From the NCBI RefSeq assembly GCF_004785645.1, contig NZ_SRPE01000010.1:62301-126300 (forward strand): a stretch of DNA of 64,000 bases. The letters run 5' to 3'. Shown here piece by piece: positions 35,575 to 43,249 of the stretch (positions are counted from its first letter, which is position 1; each line of letters begins with the position of its first letter). Source of the stretch: Empedobacter tilapiae (GTDB lineage Bacteria > Bacteroidota > Bacteroidia > Flavobacteriales > Weeksellaceae). The notes below the pieces were generated by a model. It was not told the DNA's origin, did no database searches, and saw only the letters and a list, made by a program, of their open reading frames with translations. The position numbers and the translations under genes were made by a program.

Positions 35575-36447
35575 TTAAATTTCTTTTTGATATTTGTAAA
35601 TATAAATTGATGCCTTTTTTGAGTCATCATCATTATCTTCACACAAATATAATGTATAGTTTTTTCGAGATTCTTTATACAACGCTAAACCTTCTATTTT
35701 CTTATAATCTGAGATTTTTTTCCAACGTACTACTTCCATTGTATTCAAATCTAGTTCTCCTAAAATAGACCCTTTAATTTCTCCATTAAACTGAGTTGTA
35801 CTTTTAGATTCTACTGTAGCTGTGAATAAAACTTTTCCATCAACCAAAATAGCATCAGAAAATGTTGTTGTTTCATTATTTAATTTTGGTAATTTGATTG
35901 AAAAAAAGTCAATTGGTTTATCTTTTAAATCACTTATTTTTCCTCCAACTCTATAGATTCCGTTTACACCAGCAGGTCCGTTTCCTCTATTAAAAAAATA
36001 TGTACAATGTCCATCAGTAAGAATTCCTTCAATATTAAAATCTTTTTTAGATAATTTTGAAGTGTTTAAGAATTCATCAAAAAGAAAACTATAATTATTA
36101 TTTTCTACTTTTTTTGTTTTAATATTATAAGAAATTAAATCGAAGCGGTTTTCTTTTGATCCAGAGCCTAATATATACAAATGATCTTCATATTTTGTAA
36201 TTGCCTCAAAATCTGGTTTATCTTTTTTTGTTATAGACTTTACTTCTGGATTAAGATCTACTTTTTCTACTTCTTTTTTCTTCTTATTATAAATATACAA
36301 ATGCGCATCATCATCAGAAATTGTGTAAACATGATGTTTATCTACAACTAATCCTGATGCTGCTCCTAGCCCATTTATAATGATTAAAACCTTAAGAATG
36401 AAGTCATAAAACAGCATAGTATTTTGTTTATTTTCTAATGATGTCAA
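35575..36447 (-). CDS. Beta-propeller-like protein, possibly DUF6929
   Basis: A 290-residue protein; an in-frame ATG at 36417 would remove ten residues and may be the true start. The chain has repeated short beta-strand units: INGLGAASGLVVDKHHVYTI, KKDKPDFEAITKYEDHLYIL, SKLSKKDFNIEGILTDGHCT, NETTTFSDAILVDGKVLFTA, and DYKKIEGLALYKESRKNYTL. These repeats suggest a propeller and are similar to what I know of DUF6929 proteins. The N-terminal hydrophobic stretch is short. No enzymatic function is known. Confidence 0.65.
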   Translation of the reverse strand: MTSLENKQNTMLFYDFILKVLIIINGLGAASGLVVDKHHVYTISDDDAHLYIYNKKKKEVEKVDLNPEVKSITKKDKPDFEAITKYEDHLYILGSGSKENRFDLISYNIKTKKVENNNYSFLFDEFLNTSKLSKKDFNIEGILTDGHCTYFFNRGNGPAGVNGIYRVGGKISDLKDKPIDFFSIKLPKLNNETTTFSDAILVDGKVLFTATVESKSTTQFNGEIKGSILGELDLNTMEVVRWKKISDYKKIEGLALYKESRKNYTLYLCEDNDDDSKKASIYIYKYQKEI

Positions 36448-36507
36448 AAGTAATCAAAGATTATCAGAAACCTTGATAAATAAACGTTTTTTTGAAAAAA
36501 AAGAACT

Positions 36508-36515
36508 TAACTTTG
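36508..36515 (+). promoter_or_regulatory. -7 box of the MFS gene
   Basis: TAACTTTG, 25 bases before the ATG at 36541; a TTTG lies upstream but at a short spacing. Confidence 0.5.
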
Positions 36516-36540
36516 CACAGCAAGATAAAAAAAGAAGCTA

Positions 36541-37761
36541 ATGAAAATTCTAAAAATTTATATTGATGCTTATAGCGGTTTGTCTAAGGAGTCTTGGATG
36601 CTGGCTATTGTAATGTTATTGAATCGTATGGGTTCGATGGTTTTACCTTTTTTAGGAATTTATCTTATATCCGAACTTAATTTTAGTTTAGAACAATCTG
36701 GAATTGTGTTAAGTTGTTATGGAATAGGAGCTGTTCTAGGTTCTTGGCTTGGTGGATGGATTACTGATAAAATTGGAAATTTTAAAGTACAAGCTTTAAG
36801 TTTATTTTTAAGCGCTCCTCTATTTCTTATTCTACCTTATTTTACAACAGTTCTGTCATTCTCTATTATCATGCTTATTTTAAGTACTATTAGTGAAATG
36901 TTTAGACCTGCAAACTCTGTTGCAATAACGCGTTATGCTAAAAAAGAAAATATAACACGTGCATTTTCTTTGAATAGAATGGCTATTAATCTAGGTTTTT
37001 CTATTGGCCCATCTATGGGAGGTTTTTTATCTAACTACTCATACGATTTATTGTTTTATTGTAACGCTGCAGCTGCACTTATCGCAGGTATTGTATTTGT
37101 AGCTTTTTTCTATGGAAGAAAAGAACGAAATTCTGCTGAGCATGAGTCCAAAGATTTCAAACAAAATGAAGTGAAAGAACGAAATGCATACACAGATATG
37201 CCTTTTATTTTGTTTAATGTAATTTGTCTACTTTTCTCAGTCGCATTTTTTCAAATCCTAAATACTCTTCCTTTGTTCTACAAAGATGTTGTTAAAATGA
37301 CACAATCAGAAATTGGATTGTTAATGGGATTTAGTGGATTCATTATTGTTGTTTTTGAAATGTTACTAATTCATTACACAGAGAAAAAATATACTATAAC
37401 CAAACTTCTAGTATTCGGATCATTTATTACTGCTATTAGTTATTCTATTTTTAGTTTCAATCATACAATTGGAATGTTATACTTAGCTATATCAATGATG
37501 TCGATTGGTGAAATGTTAGTACTTCCTTTAATGTCTACAGTAACTGCTTTCAGGGCACAGAAAAATAATCGTGGTGCATATATGGGATTAAATGGAATGT
37601 CAAATGCAGCAGCATTCATTATATCTCCTTTTCTAGGAACACATATAGCAACTTCTTATGGTTTTGATATTTTATGGATTCTAACTTCTATAGTGCTAAT
37701 TGTAGTTGCAATAGGATATCATTTCTTAACTAAACCACTTTTACCAAAGAATTTGCAATAA
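36541..37761 (+). CDS. MFS transporter
   Basis: A 406-residue, 12-span major facilitator transporter. The loop after span 2 has the motif A variant GSWLGGWITDKIGNFKVQ, and span 5 has the SIGPSMGGFLSNYS region. The arrangement fits drug:H+ antiporter-type exporters, but the substrate is unknown. It is followed after 36 bases by the cobalamin adenosyltransferase gene in the same direction; whether they share a transcript is not clear. Confidence 0.88.
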   Translation: MKILKIYIDAYSGLSKESWMLAIVMLLNRMGSMVLPFLGIYLISELNFSLEQSGIVLSCYGIGAVLGSWLGGWITDKIGNFKVQALSLFLSAPLFLILPYFTTVLSFSIIMLILSTISEMFRPANSVAITRYAKKENITRAFSLNRMAINLGFSIGPSMGGFLSNYSYDLLFYCNAAAALIAGIVFVAFFYGRKERNSAEHESKDFKQNEVKERNAYTDMPFILFNVICLLFSVAFFQILNTLPLFYKDVVKMTQSEIGLLMGFSGFIIVVFEMLLIHYTEKKYTITKLLVFGSFITAISYSIFSFNHTIGMLYLAISMMSIGEMLVLPLMSTVTAFRAQKNNRGAYMGLNGMSNAAAFIISPFLGTHIATSYGFDILWILTSIVLIVVAIGYHFLTKPLLPKNLQ

Positions 37762-37797
37762 AATGTTTATCTTCGATAATCTAAAATTTAGAATTCA

Positions 37798-38364
37798 ATG
37801 AAAGTATATACAAAAACTGGAGACAAAGGAACAACAGGACTTTACGGAGGAACACGTGTTTCTAAAAACAGTTTAAAAATAGAATCTTATGGAACAGTTG
37901 ATGAACTAAATTCATATTTAGGTTTAATTCGTTCTTATGAAATAGATCCTGCACTAGAAGAAGAAATTATCATTATTCAAAAAGATTTATTTAATCTTGG
38001 TGCTGAATTAGCAACTCCTATTGATAAATTATATTTAGCAAACGGTAAACCTCGTATTCCAAAAACTATTTCAGAACAAGATATCATACAGTTAGAAGAT
38101 TGGATCGATGATTTAGAAGGTCAATTGGAACAATTAACACACTTCATTCTTCCTGGTGGTAATCAACCAGCTTCTCATGCACATGTAGCTCGTTGCATTT
38201 GTCGCCGTGCAGAACGTTTAACAGTTGGTTTAGCTGAAGTAGAAGAAATTCGTCCTGAATTACAAAAATATCTAAATCGTCTTTCTGATTATTTATTTGT
38301 TCTAGGTAGAAAAATCGCTACAGATAATAATCACGAAGAAGTAAAATGGATTCCTGGTGAATAA
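37798..38364 (+). CDS. PduO-type ATP:cob(I)alamin adenosyltransferase
   Basis: A 188-residue enzyme that adds the adenosyl group of ATP to cob(I)alamin to form coenzyme B12. The N-terminal ATP-binding block KVYTKTGDKGTTGLYGGTRV and SYGTVDELNSYLGL are typical, as is the C-terminal GGNQPASHAHVARCICRRAE with the essential arginines. It forms a trimer of five-helix bundles in known relatives. The next gene overlaps its end by eight bases, so the two are translationally coupled. Confidence 0.95.
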   Translation: MKVYTKTGDKGTTGLYGGTRVSKNSLKIESYGTVDELNSYLGLIRSYEIDPALEEEIIIIQKDLFNLGAELATPIDKLYLANGKPRIPKTISEQDIIQLEDWIDDLEGQLEQLTHFILPGGNQPASHAHVARCICRRAERLTVGLAEVEEIRPELQKYLNRLSDYLFVLGRKIATDNNHEEVKWIPGE

Positions 38365-38986
38365 AGCATTATTATTTTTAAATGGTGAAGTGCCTAAAAT
38401 TCTACCTGATACTACAAATTATGAAAAGATTTTTTGTACAGATGGAGCATTTCGTTATTTACAAAAGTTAAATATAACGCCCGATGTTATTTCGGGCGAT
38501 TTTGATTCTTTCGAGTTAAGTCAGTTTCCTCCTGAAACAGAAGTCATTTCTACTCCAGATCAAAATGATACTGATTTTGCAAAAGCTTTGCAGATTATTT
38601 TAAACAAAGGTTTCGATAATGTTGACGTTTTTGGCGCAAGTGGTCGTCAACAAGATCATTTTATTGGCAATCTTAATGCTGCTTATCGTTTTAAAGATCA
38701 ATTAAATATCACATTTTACGATAATTATAGTAAATATTTTTTTGCAGAAAAATTAACTAAGTTAGAAGGTTATTTTGGACGAACAATCTCCTTAATTCCT
38801 TTTCCTGAATGTAAAAACGTTACCACAAAAGGTTTAGAATATCCATTAAATAAAGAAGATTTAAATCTTCTTTCTCGCATCGGAACACGTAATAAAGCAA
38901 ATCAAGATCATATTAGCATCGAGTACTCTGAAGGTAATTTAGTCCTATTTATTATTCATCAAGAATACCCTATTTTATTGGCTTAA
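38357..38986 (+). CDS. Thiamine diphosphokinase
   Basis: A 209-residue enzyme that transfers pyrophosphate from ATP to thiamine. It starts at GTG 38357, inside the end of the previous gene, giving MNKALLFLNGEVPK. Motifs are FCTDGAFRYL, PDVISGDFDSFE (metal-binding GDFDS), STPDQNDTDFAKALQ, and VFGASGRQQDHFIGNL. The C-terminal segment ISIEYSEGNLVLFI is the beta-sandwich that binds thiamine. A small stem-loop follows the gene. Confidence 0.93.
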   Translation: MNKALLFLNGEVPKILPDTTNYEKIFCTDGAFRYLQKLNITPDVISGDFDSFELSQFPPETEVISTPDQNDTDFAKALQIILNKGFDNVDVFGASGRQQDHFIGNLNAAYRFKDQLNITFYDNYSKYFFAEKLTKLEGYFGRTISLIPFPECKNVTTKGLEYPLNKEDLNLLSRIGTRNKANQDHISIEYSEGNLVLFIIHQEYPILLA

Positions 38987-38987
38987 T

Positions 38988-39007
38988 TTCACTACATCTA
39001 GTGAAAT
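38988..39007 (+). terminator. Stem-loop after the thiamine diphosphokinase gene
   Basis: TTTCACTA and TAGTGAAA arms with a four-base loop, followed by a T-rich stretch; a probable terminator. Confidence 0.6.
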
Positions 39008-39050
39008 TATTTCTTCTTCTTTTTTGTATATTTACTGAAAACCAATAACT

Positions 39051-39785
39051 ATGAATAAATTTTCAGTAATTGTTGCTTCAGTTTTGGCTATTGGATTAGT
39101 CTTTGGAGCTTTTATTTTAGGAAATGCGTATAAATACAAATTTAAATCAACAGAATCTATTAATGTAACAGGAAATGCTTTAAAAGACTTTGATGCAGAT
39201 TTAGTTAAATGGCGTGCTACTTTTAGTCGAAAAGATTTTGATTTACGCGTAGCTTCAGATCAGTTAAAAGAAGATCAAAAAGTTGTTCGAGATTTTTTGA
39301 TTTCTCAAGGGATTAAACCAAATGAAATTGTTTTTGAAGCTGTTAATATTTCAAAAGATTTTCAGTATGGAACGGATTCTAATGGAAACTCAACAAGCCA
39401 ATTTACAGGTTATAACCTTTCTCAAGATGCTACAATCGAGTCGAAAGAATTAGATAAAATTGAAAAAGCTTCGCGTGAAATTTCAAATTTAATTAGTCAA
39501 GGAATTGAATTAAGTTCTTCAAATCCAAATTATTATTATTCTAAATTGGAAGATTTAAAACTTGAATTAATTGCGCAGGCTTCTGCAAATGCAAAACAAC
39601 GAGCAGAAAATATTGCCACAAAATCTGGTTCTAGTTTAGGAAAATTAAAACAAGCAGATTTGGGTATTTTTCAAATTACAGGTAAAAATGATAATGAAGA
39701 ATATTCGGCTGGAGGATCATTTAATACTACATCTCGCCAAAAAACAGCTCAAATAACTGTAAGAGCGAGTTATAACTCAAATTAA
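39051..39785 (+). CDS. SIMPL domain (DUF541) protein
   Basis: A 244-residue protein with an N-terminal membrane anchor or signal (SVIVASVLAIGLVFGAFIL). The rest is a SIMPL/DUF541 domain: SINVTGNALKDFDADLVKWR, the repeated-strand region with SQGIELSSSNPNYYYSKLED, AQASANAKQRAENIATKSG and a C-terminal AQITVRASY. SIMPL proteins form oligomeric rings in the periplasm in some bacteria; the function is unclear. It is a single-gene unit. Confidence 0.9.
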   Translation: MNKFSVIVASVLAIGLVFGAFILGNAYKYKFKSTESINVTGNALKDFDADLVKWRATFSRKDFDLRVASDQLKEDQKVVRDFLISQGIKPNEIVFEAVNISKDFQYGTDSNGNSTSQFTGYNLSQDATIESKELDKIEKASREISNLISQGIELSSSNPNYYYSKLEDLKLELIAQASANAKQRAENIATKSGSSLGKLKQADLGIFQITGKNDNEEYSAGGSFNTTSRQKTAQITVRASYNSN

Positions 39786-39789
39786 AAAT

Positions 39790-39820
39790 AAAAAGCTTCT
39801 TAATAATTAAGAAGCTTTTT
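39790..39820. terminator. Bidirectional terminator
   Basis: AAAAAGCTTCTTAA (39790-39803) and TTAAGAAGCTTTTT (39807-39820), three-base loop; lies between the SIMPL gene and the convergent 41-residue gene. Confidence 0.9.
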
Positions 39821-39823
39821 ATT

Positions 39824-39949
39824 TTAAGTGAATGCTACAACTATCAATATTAATAATGTTACAGCTATCAGTATATCAACTAATTTTAAATTAAAACCAC
39901 CAATACCAATACCTCTTTTTGTAGCATAGTTCTTTTTTGATGAAGACAT
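39824..39949 (-). CDS. Small single-span membrane protein (41 aa)
   Basis: ATG at 39949 and TAA at 39824-39826 give a 41-residue protein. It starts MSSSKKNYATKRGIGIGG (basic, soluble) and ends with one membrane helix, LVDILIAVTLLILIVVAF. The gene ends 3 bases from a strong terminator. A second small gene at 40950-41072 encodes a protein of the same plan, sharing the 'DILI-(5-6)-LILI' helix core. I know of no named family. The two genes flank the alpha/beta hydrolase gene and all three run in the same direction. Confidence 0.65.
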   Translation of the reverse strand: MSSSKKNYATKRGIGIGGFNLKLVDILIAVTLLILIVVAFT

Positions 39950-40020
39950 TATAAATCCAATTTTTTATAGTCTTTTCTAAAACTATGCCACAAAATGCTG
40001 AAATTTGTTAAAACCTTACT

Positions 40021-40869
40021 TTATAGATTTTCTTTCAAAAAATCGATTGATTTTTTTATTACAATAGTCAATTTTTCCGGCAATAGTTCTTTAGTCCAAG
40101 GTTCTTTTCCTCCAAAAGTGTGGTTTGCTTCATTTATCAAAAATAACTCTGAATTTTTACTCCATTCATGTAGTAAATCTGCAGTATTAGGTTTTACAGC
40201 TTCGTCATTTGTCCCATGAATAATTAAATATGGTTTCTTTAAATGTTGAGCTGCAAACTGAATATTTAGCTCTTTCTCATGTTGTATGAAATCTTCATAG
40301 AATTGATAGTAATGTGGCATTTGTTGTTTTGTGCGAGAATTCTCAACATAAAACACTCCATTTTTTTTGAATTCTTCTAATCGTTCTTTTTTAGGAAAAC
40401 GATTAGAAAAATTATCAATACCTGCTAAAGTAATTAATGCTTTTATTCGATTATCTCGGTAAGCTTGTAAAATTGTATTTCCTCCTCCTCTACTATGTCC
40501 TATAATTGCAATTTTAGTAGAGTCAACTTTTGGATGTTTATAAAAAAAGTCAATAATAGCATTATAATCAGACATTTCCTTTGTGTAATTATTATTTCCA
40601 AAAGCCATTAAATCATCAAAATTAGTTGGATTATCTAACGTTGTTCCATTATGTGAAAAATTAAACTTTACGAAAACAAATCCTGCTTTTGCAAATTCTT
40701 CTGCCATTAGATTAAATGTTCCCCAATCTTTGTATCCTTTATATCCATGTGCAAAAACGATAAGAGGATATTTATTTTCAGTATCAGGATAAAAACAGTC
40801 TGCTAAAAAAGGTTTTGTACAAGGATTATCAATAATAATATTTGTCTCTTTATTTATATTTGGATTCAT
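40021..40869 (-). CDS. Alpha/beta hydrolase
   Basis: A 282-residue cytoplasmic hydrolase. The fold is shown by the oxyanion-region block VFAHGYKGYKDWGTFN, the nucleophile elbow IGHSRGGGNTI (serine), the acid in IIHGTNDEAVKP, and the histidine in INEANHTFGG. It resembles the dienelactone hydrolase / serine aminopeptidase S33-type esterases. The substrate is unknown. The gene is sandwiched between two tiny membrane-protein genes in the same orientation. Confidence 0.9.
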   Translation of the reverse strand: MNPNINKETNIIIDNPCTKPFLADCFYPDTENKYPLIVFAHGYKGYKDWGTFNLMAEEFAKAGFVFVKFNFSHNGTTLDNPTNFDDLMAFGNNNYTKEMSDYNAIIDFFYKHPKVDSTKIAIIGHSRGGGNTILQAYRDNRIKALITLAGIDNFSNRFPKKERLEEFKKNGVFYVENSRTKQQMPHYYQFYEDFIQHEKELNIQFAAQHLKKPYLIIHGTNDEAVKPNTADLLHEWSKNSELFLINEANHTFGGKEPWTKELLPEKLTIVIKKSIDFLKENL

Positions 40870-40949
40870 CTTATTCTATTTAGTTATAAAGCTAACTATT
40901 TTTGATGAAAAGCTTAAAAAATGTACTCTTTTACAAATTTATTTTACAA

Positions 40950-41072
40950 TCACATTACAAGAATTGTGATTAAAATTAAAGCAGCAATAATAATTAAGAT
41001 ATCAGCAATACTTATTTTCCAACCTTCAAAAAAAGGTTCTTGATATTTTTTATGAATTCTTCTTTTAGACAT
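40950..41072 (-). CDS. Small single-span membrane protein (40 aa)
   Basis: ATG at 41072 and TGA at 40950-40952 give 40 residues: a basic N-terminus MSKRRIHKKYQEPFFEGW and a membrane helix ISIADILIIIAALILITILV. A -7 box (TAATTTTG on the minus strand, 41094-41101) lies 21 bases before the start, which supports a real gene. The plan matches the 41-residue protein at 39824-39949. The function is unknown; small proteins of this type often regulate a larger membrane protein. Confidence 0.68.
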   Translation of the reverse strand: MSKRRIHKKYQEPFFEGWKISIADILIIIAALILITILVM

Positions 41073-41093
41073 AATTTAGTTAGTTATTTCTAA

Positions 41094-41101
41094 CAAAATT
41101 A
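41094..41101 (-). promoter_or_regulatory. -7 box of the 40-residue membrane protein gene
   Basis: TAATTTTG on the minus strand matches TAnnTTTG; no clear -33 TTG. Confidence 0.5.
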
Positions 41102-41219
41102 AAGAGGTTATGAGGTATAAAAAATGATTCTTATACTAGTTTCCTAATCATTAATCACTCTAAATAACATGCATTAACTCTTCACCATATAAGAAGCCAT
41201 ATTATTTATGATTAAGAAC

Positions 41220-41505
41220 TTATAAAAAATAATTAAATTTTGTCAAGAGCTTTAAGTGTTGCTGTTTCATATTTTCCATATCATGAACTATTACCTCATT
41301 TGTATCTGATAGCAACAAATTCTCAATACTTTCATCAACAGCTTCTAAATATTCAGGAAAAATTAATTGAATAGAAACCATATCTCCATTCACTTCTAAG
41401 GCACCTCTTGGTGTATCAGTGTTAATTCCAACCTAAGCATTCATCAGGGTAGAAAATAACAACGCTGCAAGTAAAATTACCTTACTTTTATATTTCTGAT
41501 TCCTA
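41220..41505 (-). pseudogene. Remnant of a secreted 'VGINT'-type protein with amber codon
   Basis: On the minus strand a frame without ATG encodes a signal peptide-like segment KSKVILLAALLFSTLMNA, then TAG (41435-41433), then VGINTDTPRGALEVNGDMVS and on to a stop at 41222-41220. Flavobacterial surface proteins commonly begin '...NAQVGINT..P.GALE(V/I)N', so the TAG stands where the CAG of the AQ cleavage site is expected. The ATG is also missing. The rest (PEYLEAVDESIENLLLSDTN) is too short for a full protein. The surrounding 41102-41657 region has no intact gene that I can find. Confidence 0.62.
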
Positions 41506-41657
41506 TTTTATCTAGTCTTAGAATTTTTAATAATGAAGTTGGTCTGCAAATAAAAAAACACAACTGTCTTAAAAAATAAATTACATAACATTTATTCAGT
41601 AAACACCATTTCGATTCATTTTAATAAATATTTTCGAGACTTATAATGAATATATTC

Positions 41658-41665
41658 TAACTTTG
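41658..41665 (+). promoter_or_regulatory. -7 box of mnmE, near-leaderless
   Basis: TAACTTTG ends only four bases before the ATG at 41670. With the usual start point a few bases after the -7 box, the mRNA would have almost no leader. Confidence 0.55.
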
Positions 41666-41669
41666 TAAA

Positions 41670-43067
41670 ATGCTAAACAATGATACAATTTGTGCATTGG
41701 CAACTGCCAATGGAATGGGCGCTATAGCGGTTATTCGTATTTCTGGACCAGAAGCAATTTCTAAAGTTGCTCAGATTTATCAATCAAAATTTACTTCTAC
41801 TAAATCTTTGAATGATGCTGAATCTCATACCATACATTTGGGTTATGTGATGGATGGAGATACCATTGTTGACGAAGCGCTTTTCTCTATTTTCAAAAAT
41901 CCGCATTCTTATACAGGTGAAGATGTTGTTGAGATTTCAACACATGGATCGATTTATATTCAACAAAAAGTGTTGGAATTATTGAACAAAATAGGCATCA
42001 GAAATGCTGATCCAGGTGAATATACTTTCAGAGCCTTTTGGAATGGTAAAATGGATTTAACTCAAGCTGAAGCTGTTGCTGATTTAATTGCTTCGGACTC
42101 GAAAGCATCACATGAAATTGCCATTAAACAAATGCGTGGAGGATTTTCGAATCAAATCAAAGATTTGAGAGAACAGATGATCAACTTTGCGGCTTTGATG
42201 GAATTGGAATTAGATTTTTCTGAAGAAGATGTTGAATTCGCGGATCGCACACAGTTTTATGACTTGTTAAATAAATTACAATCTATTCTAAAACGTTTAG
42301 CTGATTCTTTTGCTTTTGGAAATGTGATCAAAAATGGAGTCCCTGTAGCTATTGTAGGTGCACCAAATGCAGGTAAATCTACTTTATTAAATGCCTTATT
42401 AAACGAAGAACGCGCCATTGTTTCAGATATTGAAGGAACAACACGTGATACGATTGAAGAAACAATTTATATTGATGGTGTTGGGTTCCGTTTTATTGAT
42501 ACAGCAGGTATTCGTGAAGCAGGAGATACCATAGAACGTATAGGAATTGAAAAAACATTTGAAAAAATAGACAATGCTTCGATTATTATCTATTTGTATG
42601 ATGCAAACATTACTGCTGATAACCAAATTGCCAATCAATTGGATGACTTGCAACGTAGAGGAAAAATCTTGTTTAATGTTGCCAATAAAATTGATGTTAC
42701 CAATAACGAATCAGCTATTACAGCAGCTATCAAACAAGAATTTAAAGATGTTGTTCATTTAGAAATTTCAGCCAAAGATCAATTTAATATTGAAGCTTTA
42801 AAAGAAAATTTGATTCATCAAATTAAATTAAAAGGAACTAATCAAGATGATACGATTGTAACGAATTCTCGTCACTTAGAAGCTTTGCAAAATACACTTT
42901 CTCAAATCGGAAAGATCAAACAAGGTATGGACATGGGACTTCCTGGAGATTTGTTAGCCATGGATATCCGTGAAGCTTTAACTTATTTAGGTCATATTAC
43001 AGGAGAAATAGATGTGGATCAAGATATTCTTGGGACGATTTTTGGAAAATTCTGTATCGGGAAATAA
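41670..43067 (+). CDS. mnmE: tRNA uridine-5-carboxymethylaminomethyl modification GTPase
   Basis: A 465-residue MnmE (TrmE). With MnmG it modifies the wobble uridine of several tRNAs. The N-terminal domain has DTICALATANGMGAIAVIRI and SYTGEDVVEISTHGS. The G domain, inserted in the helical domain, has P-loop GAPNAGKSTLLNALL (about residue 230), switch DIEGTTRDTIEE, FIDTAGIRE and NKID. The C-terminal FCIGK motif, needed for the chemistry, ends the protein. The tyrosine integrase of an integrative element follows 182 bases later, and the 3' end of the gene is probably its attachment site. Confidence 0.97.
   Translation: MLNNDTICALATANGMGAIAVIRISGPEAISKVAQIYQSKFTSTKSLNDAESHTIHLGYVMDGDTIVDEALFSIFKNPHSYTGEDVVEISTHGSIYIQQKVLELLNKIGIRNADPGEYTFRAFWNGKMDLTQAEAVADLIASDSKASHEIAIKQMRGGFSNQIKDLREQMINFAALMELELDFSEEDVEFADRTQFYDLLNKLQSILKRLADSFAFGNVIKNGVPVAIVGAPNAGKSTLLNALLNEERAIVSDIEGTTRDTIEETIYIDGVGFRFIDTAGIREAGDTIERIGIEKTFEKIDNASIIIYLYDANITADNQIANQLDDLQRRGKILFNVANKIDVTNNESAITAAIKQEFKDVVHLEISAKDQFNIEALKENLIHQIKLKGTNQDDTIVTNSRHLEALQNTLSQIGKIKQGMDMGLPGDLLAMDIREALTYLGHITGEIDVDQDILGTIFGKFCIGK
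43050..43067 (+). other. Candidate attL of the integrative element (3' end of mnmE)
   Basis: The last 18 bases of mnmE encode FCIGK and the stop. In enterobacteria the same codons form the attachment site of SGI1. Here an integrase gene follows directly. I could not find a second copy of this 18-mer in the window, so the right end would lie beyond 64,000. Directly downstream, CGGATAA occurs twice exactly ten bases apart (43070-43076 and 43080-43086), a possible integrase binding site. Confidence 0.5.
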
Positions 43068-43088
43068 ATCGGATAATAACGGATAACA

Positions 43089-43128
43089 AAAACCTAACAA
43101 CTACTTAATATAGTGATTGTTAGGTTTT
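43089..43128 (+). terminator. Intrinsic terminator after mnmE
   Basis: AAAACCTAACAA (43089-43100) and TTGTTAGGTTTT (43117-43128) with a 16-base loop and a T run. It lies on the element side of the proposed attachment site. Confidence 0.8.
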
Positions 43129-43164
43129 TTATTTTTATATTTGGTGATAGTTAAAAGGCTGTTA

Positions 43165-43235
43165 TTTGTACTTTGTTTGTACCTTATCTACACCTTTTTT
43201 TTAAATAATTTTAAAAGATGTAGTTTTCTACATCT
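43165..43235. repeat. Repeats upstream of the integrase gene
   Basis: TTTGTAC occurs at 43165-43171 and again at 43176-43182, 11 bases apart. Then AGATGTAG (43216-43223) and CTACATCT (43228-43235) form a perfect hairpin with a TTTT loop, 15 bases before the integrase ATG. These could be arm-type integrase sites and a translation- or transcription-controlling hairpin. Confidence 0.45.
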
Positions 43236-43249
43236 CTATTCTATCAAAT

